From Nereocystis luetkeana (lineage: Eukaryota; Sar; Phaeophyceae; Laminariales; Laminariaceae), in contig JARUPZ010000010.1 in NCBI GenBank assembly GCA_031213475.1, forward strand, positions 5,930,776 through 5,994,775: 64,000 nucleotides of DNA. The letters are read 5' to 3'. Below are positions 12,262 through 25,100 of the stretch, one piece after another. The notes under the pieces are model-generated. The model did no database searches, had not been told where the DNA came from, and saw only the letters and a list, made by a program, of their open reading frames with translations. A program made the position numbers and the translations under genes. Every line of letters starts with the position of its first letter. The first letter of the stretch is position 1.

Positions 12262-12580
12262 AGGTCGTGATCTAAATACTGTGGATAATCTAGATCACAA
12301 TCTAAATACTTTAGATAATCTAGATCACGATGTAAATACTTTAGATGATGATCCAAATACTCTAGATCATCTACATCATTTAGATCATAATCCAAATGCT
12401 CGAGATAATCTAGGCCATGATGTAAATACTTCAGATCATGATCTAAATACTCTATTATAGATCATCTACATCATCTAGATCACAATCTGAATACCTGGTA
12501 CTTTAGATAATCTATATCATGACGTACATACTTTAGATCACGATCTAAACACTCTAGATCAGCTACATCATCTAGACCAT
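12262..12580 (+). repeat. AGATC/AAATAC minisatellite
   Basis: About fifteen degenerate units of 18-24 bp combine AATCTAGATCA, GATGATCTA and AAATACTTTAGAT. The array is palindrome-rich because of TCTAGA and AGATCT-like words. Copy A has no counterpart at the same place. Confidence 0.8.
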
Positions 12581-13462
12581 TTAGTTCCTCAGCTGCCGAC
12601 GTGAGAGGTTGTACAGGATCTGCACAGCACACACAACCCCGCAAACGCAAACGTGTGCTAGATCACGCAGAATGTGCGGATTTCCACCCGGCAACATGAC
12701 CTCAATCTTTTCAAAATCGGGAACAGATCTATCTACCGTGAAATATCTAGATCATTAAATATAGTCTCGATCATGCCATCTCAGCGGTACATGGCCTTCC
12801 AAAACCTCCGCGACGAAGCAACCCTCACCGCGGCTCGGGCGGGAGGTGTGTATGTATGCGTGTGTTGTGCGCGTGTGAGTTGTGTGTGTTTACGCGGTTT
12901 TGTTTTTTACCATCACATTTTCCACATATTTTTGGCAGAGAGTGCACTCACGCACTGCCTGGCTTTGCTCTACTCGCATCGACACTGGGGAACACCTTAG
13001 TTAAGCTCAAAGGCAGGCACACTGGGCCTTGCCGTACTGGTATGGCTTGCCGCAAGCGACCTCGTGTAGCGCCCTTGGCTGGACGGAACGCAACGCCGGG
13101 CCAGGGTGCCCAGGAGGTACCCACCATGAAACCCTGCCAGTGTGATGCACTTTATTTAGTAGGTCGGCGCAAGCGATTGTTGTGTCCGATCGTGTCCGAT
13201 TGGACCTCCGATGGCTTGCCCCAGCGTCCTGTACCGCCTTTTCCACTCCACTGCCAGTAAGTTCATGGTTGCTCGACCATTTCATTAGCCTTCGGAACTC
13301 GCTACGAGCTGGTTCAAGCTTGCCGCCCCGATTTTATTTAGCATCCATTGTCCACGCCGTTTTTCAAAGATAAGACCCTAGACTTTGGAACACGCGTTTT
13401 ATGAATATCTGCCAACCTTGTCGCGTTGCCGAGTATTCTCTTGGTTTGTCGATTGTTTTTCG

Positions 13463-13489
13463 GGGGGCGGGGGGGGGGGGGGGGGGGGG
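13463..13489 (+). repeat. poly-G run
   Basis: Nearly uninterrupted G with one C near the start. Such runs are prone to assembly error. Confidence 0.85.
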
Positions 13490-13718
13490 ATAATATATGT
13501 GGGTTCTAGGAGATGAAAAAAAAAATCGACGAAAAAGGCAAACGCAGAACTACTATATCAACCGCTCCCGCTGATCATGGCGGTTAGTGCGATGACACAT
13601 CGATATATATGACATCCAAGTAGCTTGTATATGGGGGCACTCGTGGCTGACGCAATGTTGGCGTTTTTTTACTGAACCAGCGCTGCATAGGTGGCTTTTT
13701 TTCTCTAGATGAATATGC

Positions 13719-13771
13719 CCCCCCCCCCCCCCCCCCCCCTCCCCCCCCCCCTCCCCCCCCCCCCCCCCCCC
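13719..13771 (+). repeat. poly-C run
   Basis: About 50 C with two T interruptions, upstream of block 2 of copy B, where copy A has a CT-rich tract. Poly-Gly and poly-Pro frames here are artefacts. Confidence 0.85.
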
Positions 13772-14354
13772 GCCTCTCTTTTGCTCTCTCTCGTTTGCCC
13801 ATTCTTACATCGCCGGGCGCAATGGTGAACCCATCGCATGAGCCTGTCCTCATCGAGACTACTGCTCCCCGGTGGGGGCTGAACCTTGAAGCTGTGGTGG
13901 ACGCAGTGGCCCATTGTGTCTGTATCGCAGCCAGGGCGTTTTCAGCGTGGGTGCGGTGGTGCCGATACAAGAATAAAGCCAGTCCCATTCTGATGGCATG
14001 GTGGGTACTTCTGTGCTTTCTGGTAACGCCGTCCCACTACATGTCCCAAAATATAGTACACCGCTTGTATATTAACAGTGAACACAAATTGTCACTTGTG
14101 TTTCGGAAACACAGCGGCAGTCCGTTAGCCCGCGGGCGATGCTTACCGAGTTGCACGTACTCTGGGCAGGAAATGTATGGACCGCTTGGTCTTCCTATTT
14201 ATATCCGAATGGTCTTTGTATATCGCCCACAGTTGTACCAGGTATACAACAGTGGGGCCACGCTTAAGGAGAGGCGCGTTGTGTTTCAGGCCTGTGCGTT
14301 TCATCTCTCTTACAACCCGAACTTCGCACGTTACGTACACATATTAAATACTAC

Positions 14355-14465
14355 TATTACGGGGGACCATAGTAAACAGGACCTATGGTACACATAAAAA
14401 CCTATATATTTAACCATTTTTACTAACAATATTTGGTCCTGTTAACTATGGTCCCCCGTAATAAT
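14355..14465. mobile_element. MITE, CCCCCGTAATA family, copy 1
   Basis: The left end TATTACGGGGGACCATAG and the right end CTATGGTCCCCCGTAATA are inverted repeats, and the homology extends inward through AGGACC/GGTCCT. The interior is AT-rich with no ORF. It sits between conserved blocks of copy B and is absent from copy A, so it inserted after the duplication. Confidence 0.8.
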
Positions 14466-15149
14466 AGGAATCTGAAATGTATTTATTTCAGTGCGTAGCT
14501 ACTACTGCCGTATTATTGCTGGTACCAGGTAGTTCATACGAGCATGCCTCGATTCGCACTGAGCATCGTGTGTCGCCTACAAGTGGGAAAAAGGTTACGT
14601 GTCCCCCCCCCGTCCTCGATCAAGTTCGCCTTTTGTATAACAAAACCCGTTCGACGTTTTGACACTCTAAATTATCCCCCCCTTGGGTTAGAAGGTGCTC
14701 TATTGGCCGCATGGACTAACTGATATCCTCTGTTCGCCCCTCCCCCCCCTCCCGCCTCGTTGGATGTTTTCCGTAATCCCTTCTTATTTTGGGTTAAACA
14801 TCCGAATATGCTTTCGACGACACCCCCGGCACAGTCGCTGTCAGCACTACCAGAACCAACGGGACCGGCGGGACCAGGAAAAGTAAACGACGCGCAGGAA
14901 GTGGCGACAACCCCCGCCGTAGACAAGAAAAACAAGAAGAAGAGCAAGAAGAGGAAGGAGAGGGAGAAAGAGACAGGCTACGTGCCGCCGTCGCCCATCC
15001 GTGAGGCGGTCGCTGCCGTTCCGACGAAATCGGAGTGGGAAAGCTCGCCGCAAGGCCAAGCTCCGCAAGCGCCGGGACCGTGGCACCGGAGTGCACATCT
15101 CGGCTATGCGGTGCTAGGTGTTCGACACGCACGTCGCTTGGTGTAACGG

Positions 15150-15285
15150 TGGGGGGAGCATAGTAATACATGGTAATCAGAACCCACGTTGGCCGCTAAA
15201 ATCACAAAATCCCCGTATGTTTACAACCCATATTTGGTTCTGATGAGTATTGCTACCAGGTGTATGTGTTTCCCCCGTCACACTG
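15150..15285. mobile_element. Diverged MITE of the CATAGTAATCAGAACC subfamily
   Basis: GGGGGGAGCATAGTAAT at the left and TTTCCCCCGTCACA at the right, with AATCAGAACC and GGTTCTGATGA inside, give the same layout as the copy at 44411-44535. The ends are weakly matched, so this is tentative. Confidence 0.45.
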
Positions 15286-15329
15286 TAGTGGTCAGACGGA
15301 CCGTACCGGCTGCTCAGGGAAGGGAGGGA

Positions 15330-16165
15330 CATTTTTTTCGTTTTATGGAGGCGTGCTTTTTTTGTTTGGAAGGAAGGAAAGGAATGGATGGTATAGGGTA
15401 GTATAGGGAATTATGAAGGATACAGGGGAGTATACGAAATAATGGAGGGAAGAAGAGGCCAAAGGGAGGAAGGAGGGAGGGAAGCTGGTATAACCTGTGG
15501 GAGGAAGGGAGGGGGGGGAGGGATGAGGAGGAGCAAAGGGAGGGGAGGAAGGGATGCATGAAGGACAGTATGGGAAATAGTGAGGTGGGAGAGGAGTGGA
15601 AGAAGGGAGGAGAAGAAGAAGTGGAGGAACGCAGTCAGGGTCGTATGTAGAGCATGGAGGGCAGGAAGGAGTGAAGTAGGGGAAGGGAAAGAAGGTATGC
15701 ATACAGGATGGTGTGTGGAGCAAGGGGGGCAGGAAGGAATGAAGGAAGGGAAGGGAGTGGAAGGAAAGGAAGGAATGGATAGTATAGGAAGTTAGGAAGA
15801 AAGGAAGGAGGAGAGGAAGGGAAGGAGGGAGGAAAGTAGAGGTGACACGTAGGGAGGGAGGGAGGGAGGGAGGGAGGGAGGGAGGCAGGGAAGGGAAAAA
15901 ATAATGCATACGAGGTACAGGATAGCGCAGGACATGAGACAGGGAGGGAGGAGCGAAGGAAGGGAAGGGAAGGGAATGGAAGGAGAGGAACGCATATATG
16001 ACAGTATACGAATTAAGGAATGGAAGAAGGAGTGAAGGAAGGAAAGGGGAGAGGGAAACAGGGATAACTTATGGGAGTGGGGGGGGGGGGGAGGGAAGGA
16101 GGGAAGGAGGGAGGGAGGGAAAGAGGGACATCAGGTAGGAAGGAGGGAGCGAGGTGTGGAATACT
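15330..16165 (+). repeat. Long polypurine tract (GGAAGG/GGGAGG)
   Basis: More than 800 bases are almost entirely A and G on the plus strand, built from GGAAGGAAGG, GGAGGGAGGG and GGAATGGATAGTATA. Long Pro/Ser/Leu-rich minus-strand frames are its shadows. Confidence 0.85.
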
Positions 16166-16402
16166 AAAATACGCTGTATACCAACAGAAGGTTGTCGGCT
16201 AATTTTGTTGTTCTTTGTTCATGAAATAAAATGTTACGAGCTCGGACACCTGCGTGGTCTGCAATGAGTGAGCTGGTGGCGTAAAATAATGGCGGAGCCA
16301 CCTGTCACGACGTATTTGGTATACGCAAAACACCCAACATACCACATATTTGCGCACCCCCAAATGAAACGCATTCTCCAGCAGAAACACCGCCGCGTAA
16401 CC

Positions 16403-16512
16403 TACTACGGGGGACCATAGTAAATAGGACCTACGGTACAGACAAAACCTGCATATTTGCCTATTTTTTTAATCAATATTTCGTCCTATTTACTCTAGTT
16501 CCCCCGTAATAG
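16403..16512. mobile_element. MITE, CCCCCGTAATA family, copy 2
   Basis: Left end CTACGGGGGACCATAGTAAA, right end CTCTAGTTCCCCCGTAATAG, and interior GGACCTA to CGTCCTA as in copy 1. Confidence 0.75.
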
Positions 16513-17555
16513 CTGACCCTCTGCTACCGCCAGCCATGCCGCTGGAATCGCCGCCCGGAGCGGCATGAAGTCGGGCAAGCACAAAAAAATGTCCGGTTCC
16601 GACTCAGTACGTATAAACTAAAAAAACGTCCTGTCGCCACCCAGCCGTACGGGCGTGAATCCTCTGTGTATCAAGTAGGCACAGAGAGGTATACTTGGAA
16701 CCTTTCAGTCAACACCAGGAACGATCGGGAGCTGGCCAATCTGAGGGGGAGCCAGGAAGCCTCTTCCTATAAGCGCCAAAAGTAGCGTACCTATAAATTG
16801 CTCAAAATGCATAGGTATACCTATTTTTGGCTTTGTACTATTTTTACCTATTTTTGGCTTTGGCCTATTTTTTTTCTCTGATGGAGGGGTAATTTATGAT
16901 AAGCTGCAGGCCCCCCAGAAGATTGGGCCTTAATGCGTGTCCTTTTCTTTCCCAGGGCTGGAGAGCAAGGCGGAAACGCCGGAGAGCAAGGCGGAAACCC
17001 CTGTACGAAAGACGCATACATGAACGTTATTATGGCAAGTTGATTTCAAATCGCGTTCACCGACTCGAATCACGGTTCACCTTCCTCACCGTGTCACCAT
17101 GTGGGCCTTGTCTCAGCGGTCTGAAAGATAAAAACAAATACCTGGTTTAATTTATATGTATATTGGCGTCCTAAGCCAGTCAAGACATCCCGTACTTTCA
17201 ATATACTGAATACGTTGAACGCCTTAAGCCCCCTCCCCGTCCCCTGGCATCCCATTTTTTTTCTATACGTACCTGGCACCTACTATACATAACATATGGT
17301 ATACAGTACAGGATGGGCGGCTTCGTTGGGGAGCCTCGGGGGGGGGGACGCGACTCAAGCAACCCCTGCAGCAAACTCCCAAAAGATGTTAACATCATCA
17401 CCCGGAGACGCTACGAACACAAAATAACGGGCTAATACGTACGATGTTTGGTTTGGTGATACAATGAACTCGTTCCTTTTTTTGTGCCCTCCGTCTCCTA
17501 CTCGTCCCCGAGTTTCCGATACATCGTATGGTTCGTCCAAGACAATACAATATCC
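16513..17555. other. intergenic, short local duplications
   Basis: No gene is supportable. CCTATTTTTGGCTTTG is repeated near 16830-16870. GGAGAGCAAGGCGGAAAC is repeated back to back at 16961-16998. Confidence 0.4.
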
Positions 17556-17559
17556 CCCC

Positions 17560-17656
17560 TTAACCCTTTTAGAACCGCAGTCCCGTTGTGGGGGCATACC
17601 ACTCAAATTTCAAGTACTTTGCCCCCAAAGCGGGACTGCGGTTCTAAAGGGCATTA
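17560..17656. mobile_element. Palindromic TTAA-ended MITE, copy 1
   Basis: TTAACCCTTTTAGAACCGC at the left is mirrored by GCGGTTCTAAAGGGCATTA at the right. In between, GCAGTCCCG...GGGGC and GCCCCC...CGGGACTGC can pair, so the whole element could fold into one hairpin with the central CTCAAATTTCAAGTA as loop. Confidence 0.7.
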
Positions 17657-17689
17657 GGGCGAGTCGACGCAGTTCCCTCAGCTGACTCT

Positions 17690-17842
17690 TTTTTAGGACT
17701 GCAGACAGACAGTCCGTTTTTTTTGGGGTCAAAGCACTCAACTTCTAAGCAGTTTTGTTTTTGTCCCCCCCCCCCCACTCAATGTCTCAGGTAGTATGTC
17801 CCCGGAACGGGTCTGTCTGCAGTCAGCGCTAAAAGGGTTTTA
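17690..17842. mobile_element. Enlarged relative of the TTAA palindromic MITE
   Basis: GGACTGCAGACAGACAGTCCG is mirrored by GGGTCTGTCTGCAGTC, ending AAAAGGGTT. The loop holds ACTCAACTTCTAAGCAGTTT, like the centre of the copy at 17560, plus a C-run. A diverged, longer version. Confidence 0.5.
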
Positions 17843-18034
17843 TATAGATGGTTAGGATAAGGTAATACGGCAAGAAGACTACCTCATGACTAGGATGTGC
17901 TATTAGTAACAGCGTTGTAAGTATTGACTATTAATAGTGTGTACGCCATCCGATAATTTGGTGAATTCACACTAGTTTAAAGACGTAAGTACTTCCACCT
18001 ACGAGGCACGCGATACATCTATAAGATTAATGTA

Positions 18035-18140
18035 TATATGCTCGTACATATGTTATATATATTATATTCGTACATATGTTAGATATTATATATATATTAT
18101 ATATATATTATATATATATGTATATATATGTATATATACG
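18035..18140. repeat. TA-rich microsatellite
   Basis: TATATA runs with GTACATATG interruptions. Confidence 0.85.
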
Positions 18141-18543
18141 TACATATGTATGCCCATGTTGCGCTCGTCTCATAACTTTTCATATACAACGAATTGAAAA
18201 CAGAAAATGACCCCCATCATTCCCGCGCGGGCCAGGGGAAAAACAGGATAGCGCTCTTGTTTACTTTGATTTTCCTTCATATGTCCAACAGAGGTCTACG
18301 CTAAACACACACTACTAATACCACAAACGGACGCTACCAATATAAACCAGGTAGCTGTGGTATTAATACTGTAGTAGATTGTTCAGATACATTCATTACC
18401 ACATGGTGAGGAACGAGCTCATGCATCCTGGGTACTTTTACTAAAGCACTTCAATAGAGTAGACAAGCTGAAAGTTGGCACGGAAGGGAGGTAGACTTGG
18501 TGCATGGGTTTCTTTTTGTTTCCGAGGTTTTCTTCTTTCGGGA

Positions 18544-18605
18544 AAGTTATGAGTGATCCATGTTGAAGATCATGCTGCACATTGTCAGATGGCAAGAGGA
18601 ATAAT
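18544..18605 (+). repeat. Single end of the 6743-7133 element
   Basis: Contains GTGATCCATGTTGAAGATCA followed by TGCTGCACATTGTC and AGATGGCAAG, nearly identical to the ends of the element at 6743-7133. No matching inverted end was found nearby. Confidence 0.6.
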
Positions 18606-18640
18606 AATAATAAACAACGGGGGAGGAACAGCCGACAAAC

Positions 18641-18712
18641 ACTGCGAACACGGCAAAAAGAAGGAAATACCTGTTCGTGAGTCTCGGGGCTCCACTTCCC
18701 CGAACAGGTGTG
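18641..18712 (+). repeat. Dispersed repeat, GGAAATACCTG family, copy 1
   Basis: Matches the reverse complement of 23941-24012 over about 72 bases with few differences, including AACACGGCAAAAAGA, GGAAATACCTG and GTGAGTCTCGGGG. Confidence 0.7.
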
Positions 18713-19000
18713 TGATGCCGGTGATGCCGTCACAAGCAACAAATAACGGTAAAAAAAATTACGCATAAGAGTACAGAAGTACACCCGGTGTCTTCGTAAA
18801 CACAGATAGATGTCGAACTTCTTTCCGGAAGCTTCCTCAAACGGTAAGAGTATGAGGGCTGGACAAGTAAAATATTTGCCCCACCAGGTGCCAGCATATA
18901 CTATACAGTACGTATACAGCGCGGAGCATCCTTCAATAGTCCTCGCCTTTTCAAGCCGTTTCGTGCGTCCGTTGTCTTTCGAAGAAGTCCGTTCGTGTCC

Positions 19001-19122
19001 TATTTCGGGGGACCCAGAGCATACTAAATAGGACCTATTGTACACACAAAAAACTACCAGGTATATATTTCGCTATTTTTACCAACAATATTTGGTCCTG
19101 TTTACTATGCCCCCCCGTCATA
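19001..19122. mobile_element. MITE, CCCCCGTAATA family, copy 3
   Basis: TTTCGGGGGACCCAGAGCATACTAAATAGGACC-type left end (shortened word CGGGGGACCC) and right end GGTCCTGTTTACTATG with CCCCCCCGTCATAG. Unlike copies 1 and 4 it contains TACCAGGTA at 19055-19063. Confidence 0.7.
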
Positions 19123-21206
<2,084 letters not shown>

Positions 21207-21351
21207 GCAAAACAAGCAACACAAACAAGCAAGCAATCAAGCAAGCAAAACAAGCAGGCAAAACAAGCAAGCAATCAAGCAAACAAAACAAGCAGGCAAA
21301 ACAAGCAAGCAAAAGGAGCAGGCAAAACAAGCAAACAAAGCAAACAGCGCC

Positions 21352-22141
21352 AAGTAGACAGAGGCCCATGAACTAGGCTGGGCGGATAAAAAAAACGAAG
21401 CGGAAAACACCAACTTCACGCCCACACCGAAAGCTAGCAGCGGCTAAAACGTTGGCGAGTAGAAAAAAACAAGGCTTTCACCGGCAAAAAAAAGAAAGAA
21501 AAGCGGGAGCTACCATTCCCCCCCTCCAGTTCAACAATAATTTCCATTTTTTTGCGCCGACATTTTCAGCGTCGCGGGCCAACTTTACTAGTGTTAGTGT
21601 GTGGTTATTCACTTGACGACTGTCCTTGACGCGTCAAGGGACAAGAGTGCCGTCAACCGACATCTTGGTCCCCCAGCTCTCGTCAATTTCGAGTCGGAGA
21701 GGGGGGGGGGGAAGCGGAACCAGAAGCGCCATCCGAAAAGTAAAAGGAATCATCAATTAATCAATCAATCAACCAAACGACCGTGAATACCGTCGCATTA
21801 TAGCAGAACCGCCTGTACGCCCCCCGCTCTCAACTAACCAACCAGCCAACCAACCCATCTATCCGTCCCATAAAGAGCACAGCCCTTGAGCAGAAAAAAC
21901 CGGCAACAAAAGCAGAAAACCCAAACGCGAAAACAAAACAAGGTCATACGATGAGTACTCTGTTACTCCTAATATAAAAAAGCCAAAACGAAAAAAAGGA
22001 AAACACAACAAACGAACGAACAAACAAACAAACAAGGACAACAAAAGTAAAAAAAAAACAAAACCACACCGAGAAAAGTACCGGTCAAAAACCAAGAAAA
22101 GCACCGGTGCTCGGAACAACTGCTGGTTCGCATCGACATAC
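21352..22141. other. 3' flank of the LRR gene
   Basis: No coding region is supportable. It is A-rich with AAACAAACAAAC-type runs at 22005-22040. The 3' untranslated region of the minus-strand LRR gene presumably lies here, but no polyadenylation signal could be assigned. Confidence 0.4.
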
Positions 22142-25100
22142 TCAGGCCCACACCGCCGGACCTTGCCCGAACGCTTCGTCACCACCCCCGCCGCCGCCGC
22201 CGCCAAGCACATCCGCGTGAGGGTCCGCCCGCTGACGCTCCTCGTGCCCCAGCAACTTTCCCTCAAGCGCCGCCATCTTCTCCTCCAGCATCCTCACAAT
22301 GTCCGCCTCCGCCTCATCCCCGGATTCCTCGAACTCCTCATCTGACACCGCTGCCGACGACAGGCCGCTGACACCCCCACCCCCACCCCCACCCCCACCA
22401 GCGGTCGACAAATCCCTCCGCCCTTCGCCGCCCCACCTCTCCCGGACAGCCAGCGGGCGAGACTCCGGACCTGCCGCCCCATAGCCGTCACCCCCCCCGG
22501 TCACGTACTTGGTCCTCCCTCCCGACCCTCCCACCCCCACCCCCACACCCGCTCCCCCTTCCACCCCCCTCCCTCTCCCCCTTCCTTCTTCAGGCAAAGT
22601 CGCTCCAGCCGAGGCGGGCAGCGCTCGCGCCTGGCTGCCGGCGGAGGGGGGGGAGGAGTACGGGAGAAGACCCGCATTGCTGCCGCCTCCGCTAACGCCA
22701 CCACCGCTACCGCTACTGCTCGCACCGATGGCAGCCACAGGCGCGGCCTCAAGGGCCAGCCGCTTCCGGTCTTCCCTCTCCACCCTGGCGAAGCGTCGTT
22801 CGAGGTGGTCGATTCGGTCCAGGAGCCGCTTGACGCCCGACTTCAAGCGCTTCTCCATCGCAACGCGCGCCATCAGCCCCTCCCTGTCGATGGCCTCCAT
22901 TTCTGACCTCACGCTGCGCAAGGCCGCGTTCATCTCGTTCTGCGGTGTGTGTGTGCGTAAAGTTGGCGATTTTGGTGCCGGACGGTGCAGATGAAGGCAG
23001 CAAGAGCAAGACAGGGTGGGAGGGAGGGAGGGTGGGTGTCGCGGGAGGAGGGAAGGGAGGAGAGGAGAGGTGAGGCGCAGCGAGGGGGGGGGGGGGGAGG
23101 GGGTACTCGATGGGGGGGTGTAGTCGATCTCATGCATGGCCGTAGTCGTATGGCCATAGACCCTCGCATCCCTACAATGCCGGGACGAAGCACGTGAGGT
23201 TTTCACCGACCAGGCAGACATTGCTTGTACCAGGCGCGAAGCGAAACGCCAGGTGTTCGGCGAGTCGCATGAAGGGTGAGCTTCATCCTACTAATAACGA
23301 ACATCTGATTCCAAGTAATTTTCCCCGATGATCTCGCTCCAAGCAATTTAGCCCCAAAGATCTGATTCCAAGCAATTTTCCCCAAAGAAGTAGGTGTAGT
23401 GGTCAAGGCTTCACAGACCTGGCGCAGATGCTCGATTTCTCACCTCGCGATGGTCTGCAGTCGGGAGATTTACTTCAGGAATAGATTCTTGATCTGCATG
23501 GTTTTTTTAGCTCATGCGGCCGGGCGGGATTCGGATAGCTCGCATGATCTACCAACAGCACGTGCCGGTTGTTTCGGGTTTACACCTGCACTACTGCTGT
23601 ACCCATACATATCTTGTACACCATATCATAACTTTTTTTAGGACATTTACTACAGTAGAGTATCTACCTTAGATATATATATATAATATATATAGATAGA
23701 TAGATAGATAGATCGTGATCTGGTCTGATCCGATCCGATATGTCGGACACGCGTGAAAGTGTTGAAAGCCAAACAAGCGTAGGAAACAATACTGGACCTA
23801 TTTACAGAACACGAGAGCCGTGTACGTACACGACTTGCTGCGCTCAGCCTCGATAAGGGCGCTCAATTGTTTGTTACCTGGTACCTGGTAAATGAGATAT
23901 CAGTGAACGTACACTAATACCAGCAAGATAACATAGGAGCAATGCACCCCTGTTCGGGAAAGTGGGGTCCCCGAGACTCACAAGCAGGTATTTCCGTCTT
24001 TTTGCCGTGTTTATGCACTTTTTTACCGACGGAAACAAACCTAACCGACGGAGCGCCTCAACCGAGGACCTAAGCCCCTGACCGGCATAGTACCTATCTC
24101 ATTGGTGTCGCAAAAAACACATTTTTTTCATAGCACCTTAAGGCCATGGGACTAATGGTCGCCGGCTATATTCGGCCTACACATTTTCTCGAAGTCAGTT
24201 TCGAGTGACATGCAGCTAAAATAGTTTTGTTGCTCATCAAGAGAGGGGGCTCAGAAAAAAATGTTGCTATAAACTCGTACCCCCATCGCGGCACCCATCT
24301 CGAACTACAGCAGTGCAAGTTGACTCTGAACCTTAACTGCGACCGTAACCCCAACCGCCTATTTAGGAAGATTCTCGGAATGAAGCAGTAGTCAAGAGAG
24401 ATTGTGTGCACCAGCTATTCAACTAATATTTGTCGACCCTGTGGGCCGTTTATAGTTTATGTGTGTGTTCTTCACATTAAACCGTTCTTTCTACCCGTCG
24501 ACATCCAGCACAACCAGTGTCCGTGCCGATTCTCCAATCCTAGAAGAGATACAAGTTCTGTGGTAACAAAGCTACGCCACAGAGATACTACGTTGCCACG
24601 TACCAGGTATGCACTGCAGTGGGCAATGCACAGCCATGTCATCATACTATTACGGGGGACCATAGTTAATAGGACCAAATATTGTTAGTAAAAATGGTTA
24701 AATATATAGGATTTTATGTATACCATAGGTCCTATTAACTATGGTCCCCCGTAATAGATACGACAGGCAGAACATACACAATCTGTGAAATAGTGAAACG
24801 AAAAAAAACAACCGAAGAGAAAGCAAAAACACAGTAGACAAATCGAAAGAGAAAAAAAATGAAAGCAAAATCTAGGAGAAACAATCTGTCGTGCCCCCCC
24901 CCCCCCCGCAGGCGAGGTGGCCAACACTTGAAAAAGAACGAGCTGGAAAAAAGAAAAAAAATAACACAAACACCACTGCTTGTAAACAGAGTAAGACGAA
25001 GAACAAAGGAAAAATAACATGACGCAAGATAGAAGGGGCACGCCACGAGCACATAACGTTTTTTTTAGGCCGGGTATTTCCATACCACGCACGCATCGCT

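Larger units (their letters stand above)
11598..15117 (+). repeat. Duplicated unit, copy B
   Basis: Aligns in order with copy A (543-3796). It is interrupted by material missing from A: an AGATC-rich array at 12262-12580, G and C homopolymers at 13463-13489 and 13719-13771, and a MITE at 14355-14465. Confidence 0.65.
13042..15117 (+). pseudogene. Copy B of the duplicated unknown gene, frameshifted
   Basis: Block 1 (13042-13256) again begins MACRKRPR and ends at a GTAAGT donor; it is two bases longer than in A. Block 2 (about 13795-14036) keeps GAMVNPSHEPVL and the Trp-rich hydrophobic part. Block 3 (about 14809-15117) keeps the Pro-rich start and the GVHISAMRC end, but one extra base near 15030-15050 (GAGTGGG against GAGAAG in A) shifts the frame before the basic tail. 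Homopolymers and a MITE lie between blocks 1 and 3. The mix of third-position changes and a late frameshift suggests long selection followed by recent loss, or a sequencing error at that base. Confidence 0.4.

Noticed and set aside
15343-15995. Pro/Ser/Leu-rich minus-strand frames
   Set aside because: Shadows of the polypurine tract.
22509-22994. Pro-rich plus-strand frame
   Set aside because: Antisense of the last LRR-gene exon.
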